Positions 26,163 to 35,662 of a stretch of DNA of 64,000 bases are shown one piece after another. Location of the stretch: NCBI GenBank assembly GCA_026390735.1, contig JAPLFJ010000026.1, positions 62,001-126,000 on the forward strand. The letters are read 5' to 3'. The notes beneath the pieces were generated by a model. The model saw only the letters and a list, made by a program, of their open reading frames with translations. It was not told the origin of the DNA and did no database searches. The position numbers and the translations under genes are program-made. This DNA comes from Ignavibacteriota bacterium. Lineage in GTDB: Bacteria; Bacteroidota; Ignavibacteria; Tepidaquicellales; Tepidaquicellaceae. Numbering within the stretch: position 1 is the first letter of the stretch; each line of letters opens with the position of its first letter.

Positions 26163-26242
26163 TACCAAATTATGTTTTAATAAAAGTATATTTTGAGTAT
26201 TTTAAACATACATTATAAAACAAACAATTAAAATTAAAAGTT

Positions 26243-26887
26243 ATGAAGATTCAAAAATTGATGTACCTGCTGGCAGTTGTTGTGCTATCGTTCAGTTTTA
26301 TAACCGGCTGCGGAAAGAAAGATGCAACCGACAAAAAAGACGATAAAAAGGGCGATAAGAAGGAAGTTGCAGTAAGTGAAAACACACCTTTCCATCTTAA
26401 GTACGAAATGGTAAGTGAAACCGAAAAGGGTTCGATGGATATGTACGTTTTAGGGAAAAGTGTAAAGCTTGATATTAAGGCAAAAGATAAAGGAACTGAT
26501 GTGAATTCTACAATGTACGTCAAAGAAGGAATGATGTATATGGTAATGGACTTAATGGGGCAGAAAATGGGAATGAAGATGGATGTTTCGAAAGATGAAA
26601 ACTTCCAGAAAGATTTTGCAAAGTTATACGATGTAAAAGATAAATTGAAAGATTACACAAAGGGCGGCTCAGAAGAAATCATCGGTTATAAATGCGATGT
26701 TTATTCAAAGGGTGAAGAGAAAATCTGGATTTACCAGGATAAGATGGCATTGAAATTTACCGACGGTAAAATGACAATGACAGCTTCGACTTTTGAACCG
26801 GAAGCAAAAGTAGCTCCTGACTTTTTCGATCCTCCAAAGGATATTGACTTCAAATCGATGGATGATTTGAAAAATATGGGCAAGTAA
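26243..26887 (+). CDS. Lipoprotein with DUF4412-like domain
   Basis: A 214-aa lipoprotein: signal peptide with lipobox ITGC (Cys23), a Lys/Asp-rich linker, then a beta-rich domain with repeated Met (KEGMMYMVMDLMGQKMGMKMD) and GYKCDVYSKGEEKIWIYQD. This pattern fits DUF4412 periplasmic proteins; function is unknown. Single gene followed by a strong terminator. Confidence 0.8.
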   Translation: MKIQKLMYLLAVVVLSFSFITGCGKKDATDKKDDKKGDKKEVAVSENTPFHLKYEMVSETEKGSMDMYVLGKSVKLDIKAKDKGTDVNSTMYVKEGMMYMVMDLMGQKMGMKMDVSKDENFQKDFAKLYDVKDKLKDYTKGGSEEIIGYKCDVYSKGEEKIWIYQDKMALKFTDGKMTMTASTFEPEAKVAPDFFDPPKDIDFKSMDDLKNMGK

Positions 26888-26917
26888 CCGAACCATAGGT
26901 AATATCAGTGTTTATAA

Positions 26918-26946
26918 GGGTTTGAGTCTGTACTCAAACCCTTTTT
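26918..26946 (+). terminator. Rho-independent terminator after the DUF4412-like gene
   Basis: Perfect 10-bp stem GGGTTTGAGT (26918-26927) with ACTCAAACCC (26932-26941), loop CTGT, then TTTTT. Confidence 0.95.
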
Positions 26947-27009
26947 GCATTAAAATATACATTGAGAAAGACGTTGAAATTGCGTATTTTCACAGTATTA
27001 AAAATGAGA

Positions 27010-27082
27010 GGGGATATAGCTCAGTTGGTAGAGCACTTCGTTCGCAATGAAGGGGTCGCAGGTTCGAATCCTGTTATCTCCA
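27010..27082 (+). tRNA. tRNA-Ala (anticodon CGC)
   Basis: A full cloverleaf: acceptor GGGGATA pairs with TATCTCC including the G3-U70 pair that marks alanine tRNAs; D-arm GCTC...GAGC; anticodon stem CTTCG/TGAAG with loop TTCGCAA, giving anticodon CGC (reads GCG); variable loop GGGTC; T-arm GCAGG-TTCGAAT-CCTGT; discriminator A at 27082. CCA is not encoded (CGA follows). A hairpin terminator comes 11 bp later. Confidence 0.96.
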
Positions 27083-27092
27083 CGAAAATTAT

Positions 27093-27112
27093 AAAGCCCG
27101 AAAACGGGCTTT
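27093..27112 (+). terminator. Hairpin terminator after tRNA-Ala
   Basis: Stem AAAGCCCG (27093-27100) with CGGGCTTT (27105-27112), loop AAAA. The T-run is contained in the 3' arm and continues as ATTC, so it is somewhat weak. Confidence 0.8.
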
Positions 27113-27149
27113 ATTCAAGTATGTAAAAGTTTATTTAAATAATTAATTA

Positions 27150-29627
27150 ATGCCAAACGAAAAGATAATACCGGTTAATATTGAAGACGAATTAAAAACG
27201 TCTTACATTGATTATTCAATGTCTGTTATTGTGTCAAGAGCTCTGCCTGACGTCAGAGACGGTTTAAAACCCGTTCACAGAAGAGTTCTCTATGGAATGA
27301 GCGGACTGAGTTTGTACTCAAATAAACCTTATAAAAAATCCGCAAGAATAGTTGGAGAGGTCCTCGGTAAGTATCACCCGCACGGTGATTCTGCCGTTTA
27401 TTATACGATGGTCAGAATGGTTCAGGATTTTTCTTTAAGGTACACGCTCGTTGACGGACAGGGAAACTTCGGTTCTATCGATGGTGATTCTCCTGCTGCG
27501 ATGCGTTATACAGAAGCAAGACTTTCAAAAGTCGCTGAAACACTTTTAACTGATATTGATAAAAACACAGTTGACTTCGTTCCTAACTTTGATGAGACAT
27601 TAAAAGAACCTACGGTTCTTCCGTGTAATTTTCCTAATCTGTTAGTAAACGGTTCGAACGGTATTGCTGTTGGTATGGCAACTAATATTGCCCCACATAA
27701 TTTAACTGAAGTCTGTGATGGCTTGATATATCTTCTAAAGAATCCAGATGCTCCAATTAAGAAATTAATGAAGTACATTACTGCACCTGATTTTCCGACA
27801 GGCGGGATAATATACGGCTATCAACCTGTTATCGATGCTTTTGAAACAGGAAGAGGTAAGGTTATACTTCAGGCAAAACTGAACATCGAACCTGACAGAA
27901 ATGGGAAACAGAATATAATAATTACCGAATTACCGTATCAGGTAAACAAAGCAACACTTATCGAAAATATTGCACAGCTCGTAAGAGATAAAAAGCTTGA
28001 AGATATTGCAGCCATTAATGATGAAAGTGACAGAGACGGAATGAGAGTGGTTATCGGTCTGAAACGTGATGCTAATCCGAACGTGATTGTAAATAACCTT
28101 TACAAGCATACTCAGATGAGAGTAACGTTTGGTATTATTACTCTTGCACTGGTTGATGGTGTTCCTAAAGTTCTGAATCTCAAGCAAGTGATGGAGTATT
28201 TTATAAAGCACAGACTTGAAGTTATCGTGAGACGTTCGAAATATGAACTCGATGAAGCAGAAAAACGTGCACATATACTCGAAGGATATATCATTGCTCT
28301 TGATAACATCGATGAAATTATCAAAGTAATCAGGAAGTCCAAAGATACTCCTACCGCAAAAGATGCTTTAGTGAAGAGGTTTAAACTTTCTGAGATTCAG
28401 GCAACCGCTATTCTGGAAATGAGACTGCAGAGACTTACAGGTCTTGAAAGAAAGAAAATCGAAGAAGAATACAAGGAAGTATTAAAGACTATCGAAAGAC
28501 TGAAGAGAATACTTGCGAGCGAAGATTTAAGAAGAGAAATTATCACTGATGATTTAAAGGAACTCAAAGAGAGATTTGGCGACGAGAGAAGAACTTCTAT
28601 TATTTACGACGTGAAGAAGATGACTGATGATGAAATGATTAAAGAACTCGTGAAGGAAGAAGACGTAGTCATAACTATTTCTAACAAAGGATTCATAAAA
28701 CGTATTCCTGTAAATTCATATAAGACACAGGGCAGAGGCGGCAGGGGAATAACTGCTGCATCAACGGGCAGTTCTGATGAGGACTTTATCGAACATATGT
28801 TCATAGGCTCCACACATCAGTATATTATGTTCTTTACCGACAAAGGTAAATGCTACTGGCTGAAAGTTTACGATATTCCTGAGGGTTCGAGAGCCTCAAG
28901 GGGTAAATCGATACTTAACCTGATAGAGAAAGAGAAAGATGAAAATATTTCCGCATTCCTGATGGTTAAAGACTTCACTGAAGAACTATACATCACAATG
29001 ATTACAAAATTTGGTACTATTAAGAAAACCAAACTTGAAGCATATTCAAACATCAGAAAAAACGGTATTAATGCGATTAATATTAACGATAACGATGCTT
29101 TAGTTGAAGTGAAACTTACAACCGGTAATCAGGAAATAGTAATCGGGACTCACTTCGGTCAGGCAATCCGCTTCAACGAGTCACTTGTTCGTGATATGGG
29201 CAGAACCGCAACAGGCGTTCGTGCTATTAAACTTGCAAAGGGTGATTATGTTGTTGGTATGATAGCAGTCGTAAGAGCCAGCGCTACAATTCTTGTGGTA
29301 ACTGAAAAGGGCTACGGCAAGAGAAGCGATTTGAATGATTACAGAATTACTTCACGTGGCGGTAAGGGTGTCAGGACAGTAAAGACATCCGATAAAGTCG
29401 GAAAGATGATTTCAATAAAAGAAGTTACAGACACAGATGACCTTATGATAATCACAACACGTGGTATACTGATAAGACAAAAGATGAAAGATATTCGTGT
29501 TATGGGAAGAGCGGCATCTGGTGTAAGACTTATAAGAATCGGTGATAATGATAATATATCAGCAATTGCCAGAATACTTGAAGAGGATAAAGAAGGCAGC
29601 GGCGCTGATCAGGAAAAAATATTCTAA
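27150..29627 (+). CDS. gyrA: DNA gyrase subunit A
   Basis: The DNA-breaking subunit of gyrase, 825 aa. Catalytic Tyr120 lies in [10 protein letters not shown], and the GyrA box QGRGGRG (527-533) at the start of the C-terminal beta-pinwheel marks gyrase rather than topoisomerase IV. In the quinolone-binding region Ser81 matches E. coli Ser83, but Tyr85 replaces Asp87. The GHKL subunit gyrB is not in the window. It is followed 4 bp later by the mntA-type gene. Confidence 0.97.
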   Translation: MPNEKIIPVNIEDELKTSYIDYSMSVIVSRALPDVRDGLKPVHRRVLYGMSGLSLYSNKPYKKSARIVGEVLGKYHPHGDSAVYYTMVRMVQDFSLRYTLVDGQGNFGSIDGDSPAAMRYTEARLSKVAETLLTDIDKNTVDFVPNFDETLKEPTVLPCNFPNLLVNGSNGIAVGMATNIAPHNLTEVCDGLIYLLKNPDAPIKKLMKYITAPDFPTGGIIYGYQPVIDAFETGRGKVILQAKLNIEPDRNGKQNIIITELPYQVNKATLIENIAQLVRDKKLEDIAAINDESDRDGMRVVIGLKRDANPNVIVNNLYKHTQMRVTFGIITLALVDGVPKVLNLKQVMEYFIKHRLEVIVRRSKYELDEAEKRAHILEGYIIALDNIDEIIKVIRKSKDTPTAKDALVKRFKLSEIQATAILEMRLQRLTGLERKKIEEEYKEVLKTIERLKRILASEDLRREIITDDLKELKERFGDERRTSIIYDVKKMTDDEMIKELVKEEDVVITISNKGFIKRIPVNSYKTQGRGGRGITAASTGSSDEDFIEHMFIGSTHQYIMFFTDKGKCYWLKVYDIPEGSRASRGKSILNLIEKEKDENISAFLMVKDFTEELYITMITKFGTIKKTKLEAYSNIRKNGINAININDNDALVEVKLTTGNQEIVIGTHFGQAIRFNESLVRDMGRTATGVRAIKLAKGDYVVGMIAVVRASATILVVTEKGYGKRSDLNDYRITSRGGKGVRTVKTSDKVGKMISIKEVTDTDDLMIITTRGILIRQKMKDIRVMGRAASGVRLIRIGDNDNISAIARILEEDKEGSGADQEKIF

Positions 29628-29631
29628 TAAT

Positions 29632-29928
29632 ATGGAAAACAAACCGGAACTATACGATAAAATTGTTTCCTTTCTGAAGGAGTATGGAGTTATTAATATT
29701 TCCGTTTTCGGCTCGTATGCTAATAATGAAGAAACAGAAAGAAGTGATATAGATTTAATAGTTGAATTCAAAAATCAGTTGAGTCTTCTAAAATACGTAG
29801 AAATTGAGCAGGGATTGTCTGACTATTTAGGTATAAATGTCGACTTGCTGACAAAAGCTTCCATAAGTCCTTATATATATAATAGTATACAAGGTGAAAT
29901 AAAGGTCATATATAAATGGGTAAGCTAG
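29632..29928 (+). CDS. mntA: MntA-type nucleotidyltransferase antitoxin
   Basis: A 98-aa minimal nucleotidyltransferase. The active-site motif is Gly27-Ser28 followed by Asp39-x-Asp41 (GSYANNEETERSDID), with a third acidic residue in INVDLL. MntA proteins AMPylate a tyrosine of the HepT toxin and so silence it. I use the ATG at 29632, just after the gyrA stop; longer frames run into gyrA. It overlaps hepT by 13 bp, as is usual for the pair. Confidence 0.9.
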   Translation: MENKPELYDKIVSFLKEYGVINISVFGSYANNEETERSDIDLIVEFKNQLSLLKYVEIEQGLSDYLGINVDLLTKASISPYIYNSIQGEIKVIYKWVS

Positions 29929-30275
29929 ATTCAGTATATCTATTCCATATCAGAGATTCTATTAATAAAATTATAGAATATACTGTAAGTACAGATATAG
30001 AAAGTTTTAAATCAAATTCAATGATGCAGGATGCAGTTATCAGGCAAATTGAAATAATCGGAGAAGCCTCTTCAAAATTGACAAAATCATTCAGGGAAAG
30101 TAATTCACAGATTCCCTGGAAAAATATTGTCGGTATGAGAAACAAACTTATTCATGACTATTTTGGCGTTGATGTCATGGCAGTCTGGGAAACTGTGAAG
30201 AATGATATCCCAACTCTTAAAATTAATTTGGAAACTATTATCTCAACTTTAGACCAACCTTTAAATTTCCTGTAA
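29916..30275 (+). CDS. hepT: HepT-type HEPN RNase toxin
   Basis: A 119-aa HEPN domain protein (DUF86). The catalytic and modification motif R-x4-H-x-Y is intact: Arg75, His80, Tyr82 in MRNKLIHDYFG. Other family features are AVIRQIEIIGEASSKL and the final WETVKNDIP. HepT is an RNase toxin neutralised by MntA through AMPylation of the Tyr. Its TAA shares a base with the ATG of the threonine aldolase gene. Confidence 0.92.
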   Translation: MGKLDSVYLFHIRDSINKIIEYTVSTDIESFKSNSMMQDAVIRQIEIIGEASSKLTKSFRESNSQIPWKNIVGMRNKLIHDYFGVDVMAVWETVKNDIPTLKINLETIISTLDQPLNFL

Positions 30276-31300
30276 TGAAACCTATAGACTTAAGAAGTGA
30301 TACGGTAACTCAGCCGTCAAAGGCAATGCGCGAAGCAATTTTCAATGCTGAAGTCGGCGATGATGTATTTAGTGAAGACCCCACAGTAATTAAACTTCAG
30401 CGGAAATGTGCTGAGTTGTCGGGTAAACAATCATCTTTATTCGTTACAACAGGATGCCTGGGAAACCAGCTTGCTATCAAAGGGCACACTGTACAGGGAG
30501 ATGAAGTTATCTGCGAATCTGAGGCTCATATATTCCACTACGAGACTTCCGCACCGTCAATCATTTCAAACGTTCAGCTTCATACTGTACCAGGAACAAA
30601 CGGAGTTATGAATGTCGAAGATATTAAGTCAGCAATCAGGTCAGACGAATATTACTTCCCTAAAACTAAACTAATCTGCCTCGAAAATACTCATAACAGG
30701 GCAGGCGGAACAATACAACCGATTGAAAACATAAAAGATATTTATTCTCTCGCAAAACAGAACAACATCAAAGTCCACATAGACGGTGCAAGAATATTTA
30801 ACGCCTCTGCTGAAACAGGAATAACCCTTAAGGAATATGCTCAATATTGTGATTCGATATCATTCTGCTTCTCAAAGGGACTCGGTGCACCTGTAGGCTC
30901 GATACTTTGCGGTGATTATGAGTTGATTACTCTTGCTCATAAATGGAGAAAGATTCTTGGCGGCGGAATGCGCCAGTCGGGAATACTTGCTGCTGCAGCG
31001 TTATATGCTCTGGATAATAACGTTACAAGACTTAAAGAAGATAATAATAATGCCATGTATTTCGCAAAAGAAATTTCCGCTCTTGAGAAAGTCAATATAA
31101 ACATTGATGCAGTTCAGACAAATATCGTGGTATTTGAAGTTAAAGGGATTGTAAAAGATGAATTCCTGGGCCATATGAAAGATAAAGGTGTATTAATGTC
31201 TTCAGGTTCATACTCAAACATCAGAGCAGTATTTCATCTTGATGTTAGCAGAGAAGAAGTTGTAAAAGCAGTTAAACTGATTAAAGAGTATCTGACATAA
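30275..31300 (+). CDS. ltaE: Low-specificity L-threonine aldolase
   Basis: A PLP enzyme splitting threonine to glycine and acetaldehyde. The 341-aa protein starts with DLRSDTVTQPSKAMREA, has EVGDDVFSEDPTV, VHIDGARIFN (the aspartate contacting PLP) and the lysine Lys201 in SFCFSKGLGAPVGS. Full length for the family. The ATG overlaps the hepT stop (TAATG), so the toxin-antitoxin pair sits within one transcription unit with gyrA and ltaE. Confidence 0.94.
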   Translation: MKPIDLRSDTVTQPSKAMREAIFNAEVGDDVFSEDPTVIKLQRKCAELSGKQSSLFVTTGCLGNQLAIKGHTVQGDEVICESEAHIFHYETSAPSIISNVQLHTVPGTNGVMNVEDIKSAIRSDEYYFPKTKLICLENTHNRAGGTIQPIENIKDIYSLAKQNNIKVHIDGARIFNASAETGITLKEYAQYCDSISFCFSKGLGAPVGSILCGDYELITLAHKWRKILGGGMRQSGILAAAALYALDNNVTRLKEDNNNAMYFAKEISALEKVNINIDAVQTNIVVFEVKGIVKDEFLGHMKDKGVLMSSGSYSNIRAVFHLDVSREEVVKAVKLIKEYLT

Positions 31301-31304
31301 TTTA

Positions 31305-32612
31305 TCACTTTTCTTTCTTTCTTTTTCTGTCTTCGAGAAATTTTTTAAACTTCTCTTCTCTTCCGCTGTCAGAAGGGTCGTAATAAGTCTTATCCTTTAA
31401 TTCTTCCGGCAAGAAATCCATCTTTGCCCAGTGATTGTCATAATCGTGAGCATATTTATACTCTTTCCCGTAACCAAGTTCTTTCATTAGTTTTGTCGGG
31501 GCATTTCTCAGATGAAGCGGCACTCCGTAAGGTGGTAAAGTATTTACATCTCCTTCTGCATTCTTAATAGCCATGTATGAAGAATTGCTTTTTGGTGAAC
31601 AGGCAAGATATGTTGCACACTGCGAGAGTATTATTCTTGCTTCAGGCATTCCGATATTATCAACCGCATTAAACGTTGTGACTGCGAGTGTTATTGCATA
31701 CGGGTCAGCATTCCCGATGTCTTCCGATGCGAGTATAATCATTCTTCTTGCTATAAACTTCGGGTCCTCGCCTCCACGAAGCATTCTTGCAAGCCAGTAG
31801 ACCGCAGCATCAGGGTCGCTCCCGCGCATACTTTTAATAAAAGCAGAAATAATGTTATAATGTTCTTCTGCATTCTTATCGTATTTAATGTGATTAGTCT
31901 GGAATGCATCTTTAAGAATGTCGTTTGTAATTATGTATTTCCCGTTATCTGCCTGTGTAATCTTGAATGCAAGTTCAAGTCCGTTTAAAAGTCTTCGTGC
32001 ATCTCCGTTTGAAAGGGATATCAGGAAATCAGTATCCGTAATCTCTATATCAAAATCCTTTAATAGTACATCATCTTTAAGTGCTCTTTTAATGATGTTC
32101 TCAAAATCTTTCTTCCCGAGTTCTTCGAGTGTGTAAACACGGCATCTTGAAAGAAGAGGGGATATAACTTCGAAAGAAGGGTTTTCAGTTGTTGCACCGA
32201 TTAATGTCAGTATACCATTCTCTACACTGTGCAACAGTGAATCCTGCTGTGATTTATTGAACCTGTGTATCTCATCTATAAACAATAAAGTTTTTCTGCT
32301 GTAAAACTTTAAACTTCTTTCGGCTTTATCGATTGCTTCCCTTACATCTTTCACTCCCGACGAAACTGCTGATAACTGTATGAAATCAAAATCTATTAAC
32401 TTCGAAATAATCAGTGCCAGAGTAGTTTTGCCGACTCCCGGAGGTCCCCATAGAATCATGGATACTATTGATTTGTTCTCAAGCATTAATCTTATGGGCT
32501 TTCCCTTACCGATTAAATGTTCCTGCCCGAAAAATCCTTCGAGCGTATCAGGCCTCAGTCTTTCTGCAATCGGTTTACCGGCATCTGTATTATTTACGTC
32601 AAATAAATCCAT
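31305..32612 (-). CDS. rarA: Replication-associated recombination protein RarA (MgsA)
   Basis: A AAA+ ATPase acting at stalled replication forks, 435 aa. It starts with AERLRPDTLEGFFGQEHL, Walker A GPPGVGKT at 56-63, Walker B LLFIDEIHRFN, sensor GATTENPSFEV, and the C-terminal MgsA part with ASEDIGNADP and the YKYAHDYDNHW motif. Convergent with ltaE, 4 bp apart; upstream gene ends 1 bp before its start. Confidence 0.95.
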   Translation of the reverse strand: MDLFDVNNTDAGKPIAERLRPDTLEGFFGQEHLIGKGKPIRLMLENKSIVSMILWGPPGVGKTTLALIISKLIDFDFIQLSAVSSGVKDVREAIDKAERSLKFYSRKTLLFIDEIHRFNKSQQDSLLHSVENGILTLIGATTENPSFEVISPLLSRCRVYTLEELGKKDFENIIKRALKDDVLLKDFDIEITDTDFLISLSNGDARRLLNGLELAFKITQADNGKYIITNDILKDAFQTNHIKYDKNAEEHYNIISAFIKSMRGSDPDAAVYWLARMLRGGEDPKFIARRMIILASEDIGNADPYAITLAVTTFNAVDNIGMPEARIILSQCATYLACSPKSNSSYMAIKNAEGDVNTLPPYGVPLHLRNAPTKLMKELGYGKEYKYAHDYDNHWAKMDFLPEELKDKTYYDPSDSGREEKFKKFLEDRKRKKEK

Positions 32613-32613
32613 T

Positions 32614-33690
32614 TCAAAACTTTTTAAATAAGTAAATTAAATTAGAAACATCTTCAAACTTATGCATCGGGAAGTTGCCAATCCTTATGTGGTTCTCTTT
32701 GAAATCACCATACCCACTGCTTACAACAAAATCATTGTATTCTAACTTTGTGTGTATTTTATTCGTATCCAGTTCTGTTTTCAGTACTATTGTCGTTAAT
32801 GACCTTAAATCTTTTTCTTCTACGAATGGTTTTATGTTAGGATGTTTGTCAAAGAAATTATAAAGTAAGTTTGCTTTCTTCTCCGTCTCGTTTCTCATCG
32901 TATCAACACCTTTATTCAATATTGCCTCGCAGGATTTCCCAAGTAGGTAAATTGCAGGAATGTTCGGAGTTATAGTGGTCTGATTCTTATCAGCATTAGC
33001 CGCTAAATTTAAAAAATTATTGTATGTACCTATAACAATTCCTTTGTCACTCAGTCCTTTCGCCTTATTAATCAAACTCTTTCTGCATACCATCACTCCA
33101 AGCCCAGGCGGAAGCCCAAAACCTTTCTGCACTGAAAAGAATGCGGCATCAATGAAGTTAAAGTCAAACTGATAATAGGGGACTGACGTAACTATATCAA
33201 CTGCCATTATCTTCTCAGGGTATTTATTCTTCAACTCATAAATCTTCTTTGCGTCAAGCACTGTTCCTGTGCTCGTTTCATTATGCGTAACACAAATCAT
33301 TTCAGTACTATCACTTATACTGACATCATTCCAGTTGAAATCTGTGCCGTATTCTGATTTAATAAATGCAGTATTCTTACCAAGATGTTTTGATATTTTA
33401 AGGAATCTTTCCGCGAAGTAACCATTGATAAAATGAAAAGATTCTTTCTCCACGAGGTTCTGCACAACTCTTTCCATACATTCTGTAGCAGATGAAAGAA
33501 AGAAAACATAAAAGTCGTCGGGTATATTAAGTAAAGACTTCAAAGATTTAACGGTGTCTGCGTATATCTCTTCAAATTCTTTTGAACGGTGGGAAAATGA
33601 AAATATATTATTCTCTACGGCATTAGCATAATTATAGGCAATTCCTTCTGAAAGTTCAGTAGGGCCTACTGTAAAATATTTCTTATTCAT
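32614..33690 (-). CDS. Class V aminotransferase (SerC/alanine-glyoxylate type)
   Basis: A 358-aa PLP enzyme. It opens with the family signature YFTVGPTEL and has VTHNETSTGT, the PLP-aspartate in MAVDIVTSVPYY and the PLP-lysine Lys189 in FFSVQKGFGLPPG. The layout fits phosphoserine aminotransferase-like enzymes, but the substrate residues cannot be called by eye. It overlaps the preceding hydrolase gene (ATGA) and runs into rarA, so the three genes form one unit. Confidence 0.82.
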   Translation of the reverse strand: MNKKYFTVGPTELSEGIAYNYANAVENNIFSFSHRSKEFEEIYADTVKSLKSLLNIPDDFYVFFLSSATECMERVVQNLVEKESFHFINGYFAERFLKISKHLGKNTAFIKSEYGTDFNWNDVSISDSTEMICVTHNETSTGTVLDAKKIYELKNKYPEKIMAVDIVTSVPYYQFDFNFIDAAFFSVQKGFGLPPGLGVMVCRKSLINKAKGLSDKGIVIGTYNNFLNLAANADKNQTTITPNIPAIYLLGKSCEAILNKGVDTMRNETEKKANLLYNFFDKHPNIKPFVEEKDLRSLTTIVLKTELDTNKIHTKLEYNDFVVSSGYGDFKENHIRIGNFPMHKFEDVSNLIYLFKKF

Positions 33691-34655
33691 CTTGTGTCTT
33701 TGTCTGTTTCTGTCTTTTCGATAAAACTTTTAACAATATAATTATATTCCTCCGTCTTTTCAAGATGATGATTGTGCGAGGCATCCTTAAAGACAACTAT
33801 CTTTGAGTCTGGAGTTAAATCACTGAGCATTTTAGTAATCTCAGGTGTCGCTTCGTCGTATTCTCCGCTTGTATAAAGCACGGGTACGGATATCTTTTGT
33901 AAATCATTAATCCTGTTATGGTTTAGTAAAGTACCTGTTGCAGTAAACTCGCTCGGCCCCCACATATAAGTATAAATCTTTGAATTAATATTATTCAAAG
34001 ATTCCAGAAGTAACGGATGCCATGGAGTTGTTCTGCATAAGTGCAGGTTGTAATAATAATTCATGGCTTCTGTGTAAGAGGCGTTATTAAAATCTTTTAT
34101 TTTCTCACAGTTTGAAATTACTTTTCTGTAATTATCTGGTAACGCAGATAAGTATGACCTTGCCCCTTTTACGAATAAGTCCGGACTGATACACGCACCT
34201 GATAATATCATCCCCCGTACTTTAACAGATTTTGTAAAATATAATTCTGTCGCGAGTATAGTTCCCCAGGAATGGCCCAGAAGAAAAACTTCAGTATAAC
34301 CCAGATGCTTTATAAGGGTCCCAAGTTCCTTCGTATATCTTTCAACTGTCCATAGCGAGTCATTGTCAGGTTTGTCAGAACGTCCGCATCCGAGCTGATC
34401 ATAGAAAACCACAGGTCTGTCTCCGTCCAGTTCATTAATCGTTAAAAGGTAATCATGTGTCGCCCCGGGACCACCGTGAATGCATACAAGCGGAGTGCCG
34501 CTCTTTTCGGCACCGTAAATTATGTACCATATCTTTCCGCCTACAACATCACAATAATCCGTTACCCCGCTTAAAGTATTACCCTGTGCTACCATAAAAT
34601 TTATTCTTAAAAGGTTTAAAAATATAATGGAAAATATTGCAAGTATATATTCCAT
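33687..34655 (-). CDS. Proline iminopeptidase-like alpha/beta hydrolase
   Basis: A 322-aa hydrolase of peptidase family S33. Oxyanion region VCIHGGPGATHDY, FYDQLGCGRSDKP, nucleophile Ser129 in LLGHSWGT, Asp in SGEYDEATPE and His in ASHNHHLEK. The helical lid (about 160-240) is as in prolyl aminopeptidases. The first 20 residues are hydrophobic; a start at Met21 (34595) would make a cytoplasmic enzyme, the longer form an exported or anchored one. The gene begins 20 bp past tRNA-Gly. Confidence 0.83.
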   Translation of the reverse strand: MEYILAIFSIIFLNLLRINFMVAQGNTLSGVTDYCDVVGGKIWYIIYGAEKSGTPLVCIHGGPGATHDYLLTINELDGDRPVVFYDQLGCGRSDKPDNDSLWTVERYTKELGTLIKHLGYTEVFLLGHSWGTILATELYFTKSVKVRGMILSGACISPDLFVKGARSYLSALPDNYRKVISNCEKIKDFNNASYTEAMNYYYNLHLCRTTPWHPLLLESLNNINSKIYTYMWGPSEFTATGTLLNHNRINDLQKISVPVLYTSGEYDEATPEITKMLSDLTPDSKIVVFKDASHNHHLEKTEEYNYIVKSFIEKTETDKDTR

Positions 34656-34674
34656 TAAAGAGAAATGATTTCAG

Positions 34675-34746
<72 letters not shown>

Positions 34747-35014
34747 TTAATTTGTTTTTACAGTAGCTTAAAAACTCATATAAAAAAACATTCACTAAAT
34801 CGTTCACTCGATTATTTCTAATCATCAACTCTAAGCATAATTTACGGAGATTAAATAAATCAATTCCATTATTATTTACGAATATCAAATTAGCAGACTA
34901 AAATAAGATTATCAATTCAATAATAAACGCAGATCTTTCATAAAGTTATCAGTTAATGTACCAAGGGAGTAAAATAAAGAGAATTAGAAAATAAATTTAA
35001 AATATGATGGTGTA

Positions 35015-35061
35015 TTGAATATTTTAAATTTATTATTTAATTTAATCCATTCAATATTCAA
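35015..35061 (+). promoter_or_regulatory. Leader hairpin upstream of the secreted-protein gene
   Basis: The gap 34747-35077 is AT-rich without a gene. Near its end an imperfect hairpin is possible: outer arms TTGAATATT (35015-35023) and AATATTCAA (35053-35061), inner arms TTAAATT (35024-35030) and AATTTAA (35039-35045), with a 7-base bulge. It ends 3 bp before the ribosome binding site AAGGAG (35065-35070) of the gene starting at 35078, so it could affect translation or mRNA stability. Confidence 0.45.
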
Positions 35062-35077
35062 AATAAGGAGAACGAGA

Positions 35078-35524
35078 ATGAAAAAAGTGAAAGTACTAAT
35101 CATAGTTTTAACCTTAATATTAGCTTCTTCTTTCCTTTCGAAAGAGACTAATGCTCAGGATAAATGGGAAATAAAGTCAGTTATCTGCCCGACATCCTGT
35201 AAACTAAATGCAAAAGATCTTACGTTTAAGGTTAAGATTAAAAACATTAGTAATGCTATTTCAACAGGCGACAAAGTAACTGTAAAAGCAGTTATAACTC
35301 ATAACGGTGAAAATCTTGGTGGTAATGAAATAGATTTTACAACTGGTATTAGTAATATAGGCATTGGGAAAACTACCACACTAAGTATTCTGTGCACTAA
35401 TGAGAATTTCAGGCAATTTACAAATGTAAAAGGTGCAAAAGATGTTACTGCAGTTTTCACGCTGATAACAGAAACAACTATACCGGCTTTTACAAAAAAT
35501 TTCTCGCTAAATGTGAGACAGTAA
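35078..35524 (+). CDS. Secreted beta-sandwich protein of unknown function
   Basis: A 148-aa exported protein: signal peptide MKKVKVLIIVLTLILASS... ending near ETNAQ, then a domain of alternating beta strands (LTFKVKIKNISNAISTGDKV, TVKAVITHNGE, TAVFTLITETTI) resembling an immunoglobulin-like or CARDB fold. Two Cys near CPTSC may bond. The start at 35078 is set by AAGGAG 7 bp upstream; a longer in-frame ATG at 35015 precedes it but lies in the leader hairpin. A strong terminator follows. Confidence 0.7.
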   Translation: MKKVKVLIIVLTLILASSFLSKETNAQDKWEIKSVICPTSCKLNAKDLTFKVKIKNISNAISTGDKVTVKAVITHNGENLGGNEIDFTTGISNIGIGKTTTLSILCTNENFRQFTNVKGAKDVTAVFTLITETTIPAFTKNFSLNVRQ

Positions 35525-35550
35525 ATCATACAATAAAATATTTATAATTG

Positions 35551-35580
35551 CGGGTTTTGCAGGTATGCAAAACCCGTTTT
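35551..35580 (+). terminator. Rho-independent terminator
   Basis: Perfect 11-bp stem CGGGTTTTGCA (35551-35561) with TGCAAAACCCG (35566-35576), loop GGTA, then TTTTATTA. Confidence 0.95.
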
Positions 35581-35662
35581 ATTATCTGTTTAATCTTTAT
35601 ACTATTTTGCTTATTATTCCACCTGTAAATAAAACAACATTTAATAATTAAAAGGGTGCCTT

